Below are positions 15,502-24,359 of a stretch of 64,000 nucleotides of DNA, in pieces. Below the pieces are notes generated by a model that searched no databases, was not told the origin of the DNA, and saw only the letters and a list, made by a program, of their open reading frames with translations. Origin of the DNA: Actinophytocola oryzae (lineage in GTDB: Bacteria > Actinomycetota > Actinomycetes > Mycobacteriales > Pseudonocardiaceae); the NCBI RefSeq assembly GCF_004364325.1, contig NZ_SOCP01000002.1, forward strand, positions 744,001 to 808,000. The letters run 5' to 3'. Each line of letters opens with the position of its first letter. Position 1 is the first letter of the stretch. The position numbers and the translations under genes were made by a program.

Positions 15502-16463
15502 CCGCGCACCTGCTCGGCTCGCTCGTCGAGCGCGTCGACACCCTGGCCGCGCCGTGCCGGTCGCACAAGGAGGTCGACGCGATCACGGCCGCGGTGCGGG
15601 ACTGGGCGTTCGACCTCGGCTACGCGTCCAGCGCCGACGAATGGGCGAGACTGAACAGCATCCGGTGTGCCGAGTTCGCCGCCTACGCGTTCGCCGACGC
15701 GCCGGTGCGCAAGGCCGCGTTGTTCGCCACGTGGATCCTGTGGAACACGGTCGTCGACGACTCACTGGACGAGACCGGTCTCGGCAGCGACGTCGAGGCC
15801 GCACGGGCGATGTTCGACGAGTTCGACCAGGTCCTGCTGGGCGGCGAGGCGAAAGGCCGGCATGCGGGCGCCCTCGCGAAACTGTGGCACGCCACCGAAA
15901 CGGGCACCACGCCCGCGTGGCGCGCCCGTTTCCGCGAGGACGTCCGCCTGATCGGCGCCACCTCGGTCGCCGAGGCGGTGAACCGGGACCTGCGCAGGGT
16001 GCCGACGATCAGGGAGTACCGGGAGCTGCGTGGCGGCACCATCGGCCGCTACCTGTTCAACCTGATCGAGCACATGTACAACGTGGACCTCCCGGAGTAC
16101 CTGGTGTGGTCACCCGTCTGGTCCGAACTGGCCGAGGCGAGCAACGACGTCGTGGCGTGGTGCAACGACCTGGTCTCGTACCCCCGCGAAAACGCCGCGG
16201 GCGACGTGCACAACCACGTGATCGTCGCGGCCCACGAGCTGGACCTCGACCTCGACGCGGCCGCTTCCTGGGTACTGGACCGCACGGTCGAGCGGATGGC
16301 CGACCTCGGCGCCGCCTACCGCGCGCTGCCAGAGGAGTTCGACCGTCTCGGCGTGGACCTCTTCACCTCCCGGCAGGCGAGCAAGGTGGCGTGCGTCTAC
16401 GCCGCGGCCCCTCGCGCCCACATCGACTGGGTCCGCTGCTCGGCGCGCTACCAGCCGTCCTGA
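15498..16463 (+). CDS. class I terpene synthase
   Basis: A 321-residue bacterial terpene cyclase. The aspartate-rich motif is DDSLDE (D87, D88, D91), and the NSE metal triad NDLVSYPRE provides N223, S227 and E231. The RY-like C-terminal pair is in CSARYQPS. Together these bind three Mg ions and diphosphate; sesqui- or monoterpene product unknown. The GTG at 15498 overlaps the EF-hand stop; a GTG 18 bp earlier is possible but would intrude further into that gene. No prenyl-transferase or P450 gene directly follows. Confidence 0.9.
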   Translation: MTAHLLGSLVERVDTLAAPCRSHKEVDAITAAVRDWAFDLGYASSADEWARLNSIRCAEFAAYAFADAPVRKAALFATWILWNTVVDDSLDETGLGSDVEAARAMFDEFDQVLLGGEAKGRHAGALAKLWHATETGTTPAWRARFREDVRLIGATSVAEAVNRDLRRVPTIREYRELRGGTIGRYLFNLIEHMYNVDLPEYLVWSPVWSELAEASNDVVAWCNDLVSYPRENAAGDVHNHVIVAAHELDLDLDAAASWVLDRTVERMADLGAAYRALPEEFDRLGVDLFTSRQASKVACVYAAAPRAHIDWVRCSARYQPS

Positions 16464-16475
16464 GAAAGGCCGGCC

Positions 16476-16496
16476 AGGACGACCGCGGCTCGTCCT
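16476..16496. terminator. weak bidirectional hairpin
   Basis: AGGACGA (16476-16482) and TCGTCCT (16490-16496) form a 7-bp stem with a 7-base GC loop between the convergent terpene synthase and lacI-type genes. Confidence 0.35.
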
Positions 16497-17497
16497 CAGC
16501 CAGGGCACACGGACGTGGAGCCGCGGACCACGAGCGTCGTGGCCAGTTCTATGTGGAGGGCCTCGGGTTGGTGGCCGTCCAGGACGCGCATCAGTTGGGT
16601 GACGGCGATGCGGCCCATCTCCTGCAGTGGTTGTCGCACGGTGGTCAGGGGCGGGTCGGTGGCCTGGCTGAGGTCGATGTCGTCGAAGCCGGCGATCGAC
16701 AGGTCGGCGGGGACGTTCAGGCCGCGTTCGCGGGCGGCCTGCAGGGTGCCGACGGCCACCTTGTCGTTGAAGCAGGCGATCGCGGTGGGGCGGGGGGTCT
16801 GGTCGAGCAGGTCGGCGGCGGCCCGTCTGCCCGCCGCGGTGGTGGGTTCGATGTGCCGCAGCCGGTTGGGGGTCAGCAGGATCCCGGCCTGGGCGAGCGC
16901 GGCGCGGTGGCCTGCGAGCCTGGCGTCGCTGGCGAGCCAGTCCTCCGGACCCGCGATCACGCCGATGTCGCGGTGTCCGAGGGCGATCAGGTGGTCGGCC
17001 ACGGCCCTCGCGCCCGAGAAGTGTGCGGCGGACACCGCGGCGATGTCCGGTGGTGGCGGCGTGCGCGGGTCGACCACGACGAACGGGAAACCCGTGCGGG
17101 ACAACGTGACCAGTTGGTCGCCGTCCTCGGGGGGCAGGAGCAGGATCGCCGCGTCGACGTCGTCCTGGTCCGGTAGGCCGGTGAGTGCGTCGCTGTGCTG
17201 GGCGGACTCGCCCGCGTCGAGCAGCAGGCGCAGGCCGTGGAGCTTCAGCGTCTCCGCGATCGAGGACACGATCAGACCGAAGTAGTCGGACAACACGTAC
17301 GGGCAGCGGACGTAGACGGTCCGCGTCCTGACGGGCTCCTCGGCACGCAGCCTCCGTCGTTCGACCGCCTGCAGGACCAGGTCGCGGGTCCTCGGGGCCA
17401 CGTTGACGTGGTCGTTGAGCACGCGGGACACGGTGGCGACCGAGACGCCGGTGTCCGCGGCGATGTCGCGGAGACTCGCGCGCGGGCTATCGGGCAT
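16496..17497 (-). CDS. LacI family transcriptional regulator
   Basis: A 333-residue repressor. The N-terminal LacI helix-turn-helix is SLRDIAADTGVSVATVSRVL with hinge APRTRDLVLQAVERRR. The periplasmic-binding-protein-like sensor domain runs to residue 333 (GHRDIGVIAG, AIACFNDKVAVG, LSIAGFDDIDLSQATDPPLTTVRQP). It is divergent from the GH30/GH30/lactonase operon, so it very probably responds to the sugar released by those enzymes. Candidate half-sites lie in the shared promoter at 17512-17538 and 17582-17611. Confidence 0.92.
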   Translation of the reverse strand: MPDSPRASLRDIAADTGVSVATVSRVLNDHVNVAPRTRDLVLQAVERRRLRAEEPVRTRTVYVRCPYVLSDYFGLIVSSIAETLKLHGLRLLLDAGESAQHSDALTGLPDQDDVDAAILLLPPEDGDQLVTLSRTGFPFVVVDPRTPPPPDIAAVSAAHFSGARAVADHLIALGHRDIGVIAGPEDWLASDARLAGHRAALAQAGILLTPNRLRHIEPTTAAGRRAAADLLDQTPRPTAIACFNDKVAVGTLQAARERGLNVPADLSIAGFDDIDLSQATDPPLTTVRQPLQEMGRIAVTQLMRVLDGHQPEALHIELATTLVVRGSTSVCPG

Positions 17498-17511
17498 GGC
17501 GCTGTTTCAGG

Positions 17512-17538
17512 TGACCAGGCTCGCGTTCCACCTGGTCA
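17512..17538. promoter_or_regulatory. inverted repeat operator near lacI-type start
   Basis: TGACCAGG (17512-17519) and CCTGGTCA (17531-17538) are perfect inverted 8-mers with an 11-bp spacer, 15 bp upstream of the regulator's start codon. A likely autoregulatory site. Confidence 0.5.
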
Positions 17539-17561
17539 GTATAGCGAGACGCCCCCCAGGG

Positions 17562-17611
17562 TTGACGATGCCGAACCAGCGGTGTTTCATCATGCAAAGA
17601 ACGTGTTTCAT
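17562..17611 (+). promoter_or_regulatory. promoter region of the GH30 operon with direct repeats
   Basis: TTGACG at 17562 is a good -35; the -10 at 17 bp spacing would be TTTCAT (17585). The 9-mer GTGTTTCAT occurs at 17582 and 17603, 21 bp apart (two helix turns), overlapping and following the -10. Repressor binding there is inferred. Confidence 0.4.
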
Positions 17612-17661
17612 GACGATCGACCATCTGTTACATCCGGCGCGCTCGTGCTAGGAGGACGGCG

Positions 17662-19533
17662 TTGAGAACGATCGCTGTCATGGTCCTGCTGCTCGGTCTC
17701 ACGGCCGCCCCGCCGGCCGCCGCCGACCGGGACGTGCCGCGGGCGCGGGTCTGGGTGACCACGCCCGACCGTGCCGAGCTGATGGTCGAACGCCCGCCCG
17801 TCACGTTCGGCACGACCCCGTCGACCCAGCCGACGATCGTGGTCGACCCGGATCGTCGCTACCAGGCCGTCGACGGGTTCGGCGCGTCCATCACCGACTC
17901 GTCGGCCACCGTGCTGGCCGGCCTCGCGCCCGCCGCCCGGGCCGACACCATGCGCAGGCTGTTCGACCCGGTACGCGGGATCGGCGTGAGCTTCCTGCGT
18001 CAGCCGGTCGGCTCCTCCGACTTCACCGCGTCCGCGCAGCACTACACCTACGACGACGTTCCCGTGGGCCAGACCGACTTCGCCCTGCGGCACTTCAGCA
18101 TCGACCACGACAAGGCCGCGATCCTGCCGCTGCTGCGCGAGGCCAGGCGCCTGAACCCCTCACTGTCGGTCATGGCCACGCCGTGGAGCCCGCCCGCCTG
18201 GATGAAGACCACCGGCTCGCTCGTCGGCGGGCAGCTGCGGGACGACCCGGCCGTCTACGACGCCTACGCACGTTACCTGGTGAAGTTCGTGCAGGCGTAC
18301 GCGAAGGCAGGCGTGCCGGTCGACCTGCTGTCCGTGCAGAACGAACCGCAGAACCGCGCCCCGGCAGGCTATCCCGGCACGGACATGCCCGTCGCCCAGC
18401 AGCTGAAGGTGATCGCGGCGCTCGGGCCGATGCTCCGCCGCGCCAGCCCACGCACGAAGATCCTCGCCTACGACCACAACTGGGCCACGCACCCGAACGA
18501 CGGCGACACGGAAACCGACTACCCGTACCAGATCCTGCGTTCGCCCGCCGCCCGCTGGATCGCCGGGACCGCCTACCACTGCTACTACGGCGACCCCAGC
18601 GCGCAGACCGCACTGCACAACGCCTTCCCGGACGAGGGGATCTGGTTCACCGAGTGCTCCGGCTCGCACGGGCCGACCGACCCGCCGGACAAGGTCTTCC
18701 GCGACACCCTGGTCTGGCACGCCCGCAACGTCGTCCTCGGCACCACCCGCAACTGGGCACGCAGCGCGGTCAACTGGAACATCGCGCTGGACAGTACCGG
18801 CGGCCCGCACAACGGCGGCTGCGACACGTGCACCGGCCTGGTCACCGTGCAGGCGGACGGCTCGGTGACCACGGACGCCGAGTACTACACGATCGGGCAC
18901 CTGTCGAAGTTCGTGAAGCCGGGCGCCCGCCGCATCGCCAGCACCTCCTTCGGCACCACCGGCTGGAACGGTCAGATCATGGACGTCGCCTTCCGCAACC
19001 CGGACGGCTCCACCGCCTTGATCGTCCACAACGAGAACGACGACCCCCGGTCGTTCGCCGTCAACGTCGGCGACCGCACCTTCGAGTACACCCTGCCCGG
19101 CGGCGCGCTGGCCACGTTCACCTGGCCGCGCAGCCGGGCACTGGACAGCACGCTGGACTACGTGCCGACCAGGAGCGCGACCGCCTCGGTCGGTGTCGAC
19201 GCCGCGTTCGCCGTCGACGACGACGCCTCGACGCGTTGGACCAGTGGGGCCGCGCAGGCGCCGGGCCAGTACCTGCAGGTGGATCTGAGCGCACGCAGGC
19301 ACTTCCGCCGGGTCGCGGTCGACAGCGGGGGCAACCTCGGCGACTACGCCCGTGGCTGGGCACTGTCGGCCAGCGACAACGGCAGCACGTGGCGCACTCT
19401 CGCGACCGGCACCGGCGTCGGCCAGCTCACCACCATCGACCTCCGCCGCACCAGCGCCCGGTTCCTGCGGGTCACGTCGACCTCGGGCGCGGACAGCTGG
19501 TGGAGCGTCGCCGATCTCCGTTTGTACGACTGA
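17662..19533 (+). CDS. secreted GH30 glycoside hydrolase with F5/8-type C-terminal domain
   Basis: A 623-residue exported enzyme. The signal peptide ends near PPAAAD. The GH30 catalytic TIM barrel and side beta domain cover about residues 55-490. The acid/base is Glu228 (SVQNEPQ) and the nucleophile Glu331 (FTECSG). A C-terminal F5/8 type C (discoidin-like, CBM32) domain spans about residues 495-623 and likely binds glycan. Its start is TTG 17662 behind a perfect AGGAGGA site. GH30 activities include beta-glucosidase, beta-1,6-glucanase and xylanase; which applies is not decided. First gene of a three-gene operon. Confidence 0.9.
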   Translation: MRTIAVMVLLLGLTAAPPAAADRDVPRARVWVTTPDRAELMVERPPVTFGTTPSTQPTIVVDPDRRYQAVDGFGASITDSSATVLAGLAPAARADTMRRLFDPVRGIGVSFLRQPVGSSDFTASAQHYTYDDVPVGQTDFALRHFSIDHDKAAILPLLREARRLNPSLSVMATPWSPPAWMKTTGSLVGGQLRDDPAVYDAYARYLVKFVQAYAKAGVPVDLLSVQNEPQNRAPAGYPGTDMPVAQQLKVIAALGPMLRRASPRTKILAYDHNWATHPNDGDTETDYPYQILRSPAARWIAGTAYHCYYGDPSAQTALHNAFPDEGIWFTECSGSHGPTDPPDKVFRDTLVWHARNVVLGTTRNWARSAVNWNIALDSTGGPHNGGCDTCTGLVTVQADGSVTTDAEYYTIGHLSKFVKPGARRIASTSFGTTGWNGQIMDVAFRNPDGSTALIVHNENDDPRSFAVNVGDRTFEYTLPGGALATFTWPRSRALDSTLDYVPTRSATASVGVDAAFAVDDDASTRWTSGAAQAPGQYLQVDLSARRHFRRVAVDSGGNLGDYARGWALSASDNGSTWRTLATGTGVGQLTTIDLRRTSARFLRVTSTSGADSWWSVADLRLYD

Positions 19534-19535
19534 CT

Positions 19536-19556
19536 TCTCCACAAGCCGTGTGGAGA
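19536..19556 (+). other. intercistronic hairpin
   Basis: TCTCCACA-agccg-TGTGGAGA forms a perfect 8-bp stem between the two GH30 genes, 26 bp before the next start. It could reduce read-through or protect mRNA, setting the ratio of the two enzymes. Confidence 0.55.
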
Positions 19557-19582
19557 TTGCTCCCAACCCTGCAAGGAGCATC

Positions 19583-21409
19583 ATGTCATCGATATTCACG
19601 AGGAGACGGGTGGTCGCCGCCGTGGCAGCGGTCGCGGCCACCGTCGGGGCGGCGGTCGTCGTCCCGGCCACCCCGGCGATGGCGGCGACGACCGCCAACG
19701 TCTGGCTCACCACCGCCGACCGGTCGAACCTCCTGCGGCAGCAGGGCGGCGTCTCGTTCGGGTCCGGCGGCAGCGGGCCCGTGATCACCGTGAACCCCAA
19801 CTCCACCTACCAGTCGATGGTGGGCTTCGGCGCCTCGTTCACCGACGCGGCGGCGTGGAACGTGTTCAACTCGCCGAGACGCGACGAGATCATGAACGCG
19901 CTGTTCAACCCGAGCAGCGGGGTCGGCATGAGCTGGCTGCGCCAGCCGATCGGCGCGACGGACTTCTCACGCAGCTTCTACACCTACGACGACGGTTCGG
20001 CCGACCCGAGCCTGTCCCGGTTCTCCATCGCGCACGACAACGCCTACATCCTGCCGCTGGTGAAGCAGGCGAAGGCGTTGAACCCGAAGCTGTCCATCAT
20101 GGCCACTCCGTGGAGCGCGCCCGCGTGGATGAAGACGAACAACAACCTGATCGGCGGCTCCCTCAACGACAGCCAGGTCGGCACGTATGCCGACTACCTG
20201 GTCAAGTTCGCCCAGGCCTACGGTGCCGCGGGTGTCCCGATCAACTACATGAGCGTGCAGAACGAGCCGAACTTCTCCCCGCCCGGTTACCCCGGCATGT
20301 TGATGTCGGCAGGCCAGCAGTCCAACATCATCAACAACCTGGCGCCGAAGCTGCGTTCGGCGGGCCTTCCCGCCAAGCTCCTCGGCTACGACCACAACTG
20401 GGACAACACGAGCTACGCGCAGACCGTCAACAACAGCGCGGGAAGCAACGTGGTCGGCTCGGCGTGGCACTGCTACGGCGGCAACCCCAGCGGTCAGTCC
20501 ACAGTGCACAACGCGCAGCCGAGCAAGGAGATCTTCTTCACCGAGTGCTCCGGCACGTCCTCGGGTGACGACGCGAGCACCTTCCGGGACTCGCTGCGGT
20601 GGCAGGGGATCAACCTCGCGATCGGTGCCACCCGCAACTGGGCCAGGACCGTGACGATCTGGAACATGGCACTCGACGCGAACCACGGCCCGGTCATCGG
20701 CAGCTGTGGGAACTGCATGGGCGTCGTGACCACCAACGGCGGGAACGTCACCTACAACGCCGAGTACTACGTCCTCGGCCACCTCAGCAAGTTCGTCCAG
20801 CCCGGGGCGGTCCGGATCGACTCCACCGGCTACGGCGAGGGCGGCATCCAGAACGTCGCGTTCCGCAACCCGGACGGGACGATCGTGCTCGTCGCCGTCA
20901 ACAGCGGTGGCACGCAGAACTTCCAGGTCTCCTTCGGCGGCCAGTCGTTCGGCTACAACCTGCCAGGCGGCGCGATGGCGACCTTCACCTGGCCGGGTTC
21001 GGGCGGCACCACCCCGCCGCCCGGCCGGACCGGTCCCATCACCGGCCTCGGCGGCAAGTGCCTGGACGTCACGAACGGTTCGACGACCAACGGCAACCTG
21101 CCGCAGCTGTGGACGTGCTCGTCCGGCCCCAACCAGCAGTGGACGCTCGCCACCGACGGCACGGTCCGCGGCCTCGGCAAGTGCCTCGACGTGACAGGCA
21201 ACAGCACGGCGGACGGCGCGGCCGTGCAGCTGTGGGACTGTTTCGCAGGCGCGAACCAGAGATGGACGTACTCCTCGTCCGGCGGCCTGGTCAATGTCGG
21301 TGCCAACAAGTGTCTCGACGTGAAGGACAACAACACGGCCGACGGCGCCAAGCTGCAGATCTGGACCTGCACCGGCGGCGCCAACCAGAGGTGGACGGTG
21401 CCGGCATGA
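19583..21409 (+). CDS. secreted GH30 glycoside hydrolase with ricin-type lectin domain
   Basis: A 608-residue exported enzyme. A twin-arginine-like basic start (FTRRRVVAAVAAVAAT) precedes a signal cut near AMAATT. The GH30 domain spans about residues 40-475 with acid/base Glu228 (SVQNEPN) and nucleophile Glu321 (FTECSG), nearly the same positions as in the upstream gene. A Thr/Pro linker leads to a ricin B-type beta-trefoil (residues about 485-608) with three GxGGKCLDV/QxW repeats. The two GH30 genes look like a duplication that acquired different binding domains. The ATG has a GGAG site; its stop overlaps the next start. Confidence 0.93.
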   Translation: MSSIFTRRRVVAAVAAVAATVGAAVVVPATPAMAATTANVWLTTADRSNLLRQQGGVSFGSGGSGPVITVNPNSTYQSMVGFGASFTDAAAWNVFNSPRRDEIMNALFNPSSGVGMSWLRQPIGATDFSRSFYTYDDGSADPSLSRFSIAHDNAYILPLVKQAKALNPKLSIMATPWSAPAWMKTNNNLIGGSLNDSQVGTYADYLVKFAQAYGAAGVPINYMSVQNEPNFSPPGYPGMLMSAGQQSNIINNLAPKLRSAGLPAKLLGYDHNWDNTSYAQTVNNSAGSNVVGSAWHCYGGNPSGQSTVHNAQPSKEIFFTECSGTSSGDDASTFRDSLRWQGINLAIGATRNWARTVTIWNMALDANHGPVIGSCGNCMGVVTTNGGNVTYNAEYYVLGHLSKFVQPGAVRIDSTGYGEGGIQNVAFRNPDGTIVLVAVNSGGTQNFQVSFGGQSFGYNLPGGAMATFTWPGSGGTTPPPGRTGPITGLGGKCLDVTNGSTTNGNLPQLWTCSSGPNQQWTLATDGTVRGLGKCLDVTGNSTADGAAVQLWDCFAGANQRWTYSSSGGLVNVGANKCLDVKDNNTADGAKLQIWTCTGGANQRWTVPA

Positions 21410-22815
21410 CGAACCGGCTGACACGCCGGGTGTTCGCGGTGGCGGTGACGGCGGTGGCCCTCTCGGGTCTCGCCGTCACCGGCGCCGCCGCCGCGGCGGC
21501 CAACGGGACGATCACCGGCATCGGCGGCAAGTGTGTCGACGTGACAGGCGGCAGCAACGCCAACGGCACACGGGTTCAGCTGTGGACGTGTGGCGGCGGC
21601 ACGGCCCAGCAGTGGTCCGTGCGCGACGACGGCTCGATCTCGGCGTTGGGCAAGTGCCTCGACGTGGCCGCAGCGTCGACCGCGAACGGTGCCGCGGTGC
21701 AGCTCTACGACTGCAACGGCACCGGCGCGCAGCGCTGGACCGCCGACGCGGGCCGACTGGTCAACGCCGGGTCGGGCAAGTGCCTCGACGCGACGGGTGT
21801 GTCCAGCGCCAACGGCACCCCGCTGCAGATCTGGTCGTGCTCGACGGGTGCGAACCAGCAGTGGACGCTGCCGGTCCCGACGCAGGAGCCGCCGAACGGC
21901 CCCTGTCCGCAGGGGCCGTTCGGCAACCCGCTGCCGTCGCCGACGTCGACCGCGACCAAGGTCAGGGACGGGTTCAACTTCCTGGAGGGCCCCACCTGGG
22001 ACGCGGCGACCCAGACCCTGTTGCTGTCGAACATGCGTGACGGCACGGGCAGCCAGAACGTCCAGCCGTCGGACATCCTGCGCTACACCCCGGCGACGGG
22101 CGCGTTCGAGACGTTCATCGCGAACGCGGGCGGCAACGGGCTGGCGATCAGCCGTGACGGGAAGTCCGTCCTCGCCGCTACCCACGACCAGCGCAGTGTC
22201 TCGTCGTACGACCTGACGACGAGACAGCGGACCACGGTCGCGGCGAACCACCAGGGCCGCCTGTTCAACTCGCCGAACGACCTGACGATCGGCGCGACCG
22301 GGACGGTGTACTTCACCGACCCGGACTTCCAGCGCGCGAACCGCCCGGACCAGATGTCCGGCAGGACAGGGGTGTTCCGGGTCAGCGGTGGCGTCGTCAC
22401 GCTGATCGACGACACCATCCGCGAGCCGAACGGGATCGAGCTGTCACCTGACGGCAGAACCCTGTACGTGGGCGGAAACGGTACCGGGAAGGTCTACCGG
22501 TATCCCGTCAACGCGGACGGCAGCACCGGCACGCGCAGTGACTTCGCGTCGTTGAACGGATCGGACGGCGGCACGGTCGACTGCGCGGGGAACGTCTACC
22601 AGGCCACCTACAACGACGGGAAGGTCAACGTCCTCTCCTCGTCAGGCCAGTCCCTCGGCACGATCTCGGCCGGGCGGAACACGACCAACGTCGCCTTCGG
22701 CGGCCCGGACGGGAAAACCCTCTTCATCACGTCGGGAACGCCGTCCACCGGTGGCAACACGGGCAACTTCGGGCTCTACAGCATCCGCCTGAACGTGCCG
22801 GGCTGGCCGTACTGA
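21406..22815 (+). CDS. secreted ricin-lectin/SMP-30 (gluconolactonase-like) protein
   Basis: A 469-residue exported protein. A signal peptide ends at GAAAAAA, followed by an N-terminal ricin B-type trefoil (about residues 33-165, three GKC.D repeats with QW). An SMP-30/gluconolactonase six-bladed propeller covers about residues 180-469, with conserved FLEGPTWD, NSPNDLTIG and EPNGIELSPDG motifs that supply metal ligands. It may hydrolyse a sugar lactone produced outside the cell. ATGA overlap with the upstream GH30 gene shows coupling. A strong terminator follows. Confidence 0.88.
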   Translation: MTNRLTRRVFAVAVTAVALSGLAVTGAAAAAANGTITGIGGKCVDVTGGSNANGTRVQLWTCGGGTAQQWSVRDDGSISALGKCLDVAAASTANGAAVQLYDCNGTGAQRWTADAGRLVNAGSGKCLDATGVSSANGTPLQIWSCSTGANQQWTLPVPTQEPPNGPCPQGPFGNPLPSPTSTATKVRDGFNFLEGPTWDAATQTLLLSNMRDGTGSQNVQPSDILRYTPATGAFETFIANAGGNGLAISRDGKSVLAATHDQRSVSSYDLTTRQRTTVAANHQGRLFNSPNDLTIGATGTVYFTDPDFQRANRPDQMSGRTGVFRVSGGVVTLIDDTIREPNGIELSPDGRTLYVGGNGTGKVYRYPVNADGSTGTRSDFASLNGSDGGTVDCAGNVYQATYNDGKVNVLSSSGQSLGTISAGRNTTNVAFGGPDGKTLFITSGTPSTGGNTGNFGLYSIRLNVPGWPY

Positions 22816-22822
22816 GCGCACA

Positions 22823-22852
22823 CCTGGTGGTGGGTTCGCCCCCACCACCAGG
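22823..22852 (+). terminator. hairpin terminator of the GH30 operon
   Basis: CCTGGTGGTGGG and CCCACCACCAGG form a perfect 12-bp stem with loop TTCGCC, 7 bp after the lactonase stop. It also lies just beyond the end of the convergent SARP gene and probably works both ways. Confidence 0.85.
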
Positions 22853-22856
22853 CACC

Positions 22857-24101
22857 TCAGTTGTCGATGGTGGTCACCACGTACTTGCCGCCCTCGGGGT
22901 AGAGGATGTGCTCGTCGTCCCGGTCGAGGGCGACCGCGCCGAAGTCCACACAGCCGTTGGACGCCCGCCGCGTGTCGAAGGTGATCTCGTACTCACCGTC
23001 GGCGTTCGGCGTCTCGTCCCGGCCGATGTAGAATTTGGGACCACCCCCGGGGCAGCGTGAGGTGAGCCAGTGGAAGTCGACCTGCTCGACTCTGGCTGGA
23101 TTGCTCACGTCGACCCGGAGCGTGACGGTTCCGTGCAGGACCTGGCCGGAGTTCGGGGTGAGGAAGGTGAGTTCCGGCGTGCTCAGGTGCAGTGGATCGA
23201 CGACGTACACGGTCGCGGCCAGTGCGGCAGCCGACGCCAGCAGCGCCGGCCACCTCCGTCGCCGCGTCCGGTGGATTCCCGTCCGCCCGGCTCGCGGCGG
23301 TGCCACCAGGGCGTCGGCCTGATCCGGCTCCCGGCCGGAGGCGACCGGGACGCCGCGTGGCTTCCGACGCTCCTCGTTGGCATGCAACGCCAGCTGGTGC
23401 AGGTGTCGCAGCTCCGGGCCGGGCTCGATGCCCAGCTCCTCGGCCAACACCTCGCGGACGCGCTGGAACGTCACCAGCACCTCGGCCCAACGCCCGTCCT
23501 CGGCAAGGGCCCGAAGCAGGTACTCCCATGTCCTCTCGCGCAGGGGATCCTCGGCGGTCAGCGGCCGCAGGAGGGTGATCGCGTCGTCCGCGCGGTTCGT
23601 CGCGAGCAGCGCCTCGGCCAGGCTGTACCTGGCGTGCCACAACATCGCGCGGAGCCGCTCCGCCTCCGCCTCGACCTCGGCGCCGGCCAGCGGCTCGTAG
23701 GGGTTGCCGCGCCACAGCTCCAGCGCCGCCGTGAGCTGGTCCACCGCGGCGGCGGGAGCCCCGTTCGCGTCCGAGACCCGATCCTCGAACACGGTCGCGT
23801 CGCATTCGTGGCGATCGAGCCTCAGCCGGTAGTCACCGCCCCGGCGGCTCTCGATGCGTGTCAGCCCTTCGTACCGCGGCACCACCGTGCGCAGGTGGTG
23901 GATGTAGGTCCGCACGTTGTTGGCCGTCGACCTCGGTGATCTTTCCGGCCACAACGTCTCGACCAGGTAGTCGGCGCTCACCCACGTGTTCGCGCGCAAC
24001 AGCAGCGCGGTGAGCAGGCGGCGTTGCATCAGAGCCGGGATCTCCACCCGCTCGCCGCCCTCGCCGTTCAGCTCGACAGGGCCCAGAACTCGGAAATACA
24101 C
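22857..24101 (-). CDS. membrane-tethered SARP-type regulator with outer beta domain
   Basis: A 414-residue regulator. Residues 1-90 form an OmpR-type winged helix (ALMQRRLLTALLLRANTWVS...STANNVRTYIHHLRTVVP). Residues about 95-245 form the bacterial transcriptional activation domain, ending EELGIEPGPELRHLHQLAL. Unusually for a SARP, a linker is followed by one hydrophobic helix (about 283-301, WPALLASAAALAATVYVVD) and a 110-residue Ig-like beta domain with a Cys pair (SRCPGG and NGCVDF). This topology mirrors ToxR/CadC and suggests direct sensing outside the cell. GTG 24101 has a GGAGG site; a TTG 15 bp upstream is alternative. Divergent from a 45-codon secreted-peptide gene. Confidence 0.87.
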   Translation of the reverse strand: MYFRVLGPVELNGEGGERVEIPALMQRRLLTALLLRANTWVSADYLVETLWPERSPRSTANNVRTYIHHLRTVVPRYEGLTRIESRRGGDYRLRLDRHECDATVFEDRVSDANGAPAAAVDQLTAALELWRGNPYEPLAGAEVEAEAERLRAMLWHARYSLAEALLATNRADDAITLLRPLTAEDPLRERTWEYLLRALAEDGRWAEVLVTFQRVREVLAEELGIEPGPELRHLHQLALHANEERRKPRGVPVASGREPDQADALVAPPRAGRTGIHRTRRRRWPALLASAAALAATVYVVDPLHLSTPELTFLTPNSGQVLHGTVTLRVDVSNPARVEQVDFHWLTSRCPGGGPKFYIGRDETPNADGEYEITFDTRRASNGCVDFGAVALDRDDEHILYPEGGKYVVTTIDN

Positions 24102-24186
24102 GATGCCCTCCCCCAAGAGGTCTACCGGTCCTCGATGAGAACACGGCCGGTTCCTGCCGCGAGTTCACCGAACCCGGCCAGTCCTC

Positions 24187-24205
24187 GCCTGCCGCAACGG
24201 CAGGC
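24187..24205. other. hairpin in the divergent SARP/peptide region
   Basis: GCCTGCCG-caa-CGGCAGGC is a perfect 8-bp stem, 86 bp upstream of the SARP start. It may form in its leader RNA or mark an operator. Confidence 0.4.
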
Positions 24206-24268
24206 TCGGCCGCCTCCACCGGGGCCGCGCCGGAGGAATGCCCAGTACATTCTGGGTTCTTTCACGGT

Positions 24269-24309
24269 TGATCGGGTGAGTTGACCGACGGTGAAGTGTG
24301 GGTGAATCG
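24269..24309 (+). promoter_or_regulatory. possible SARP direct repeats before the small peptide gene
   Basis: TGATCGG (24269), TGACCGA (24282), TGAAGTG (24292) and TGAATCG (24303) are spaced 13, 10 and 11 bp. The last two sit in GGTGAA repeats exactly 11 bp apart, the normal SARP spacing. They lie 50 bp upstream of the peptide gene. Confidence 0.4.
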
Positions 24310-24359
24310 GTCGTGGGCATGGTCGTGGCACAACAGTTCCGGCCATGAGGAGAGAATCG

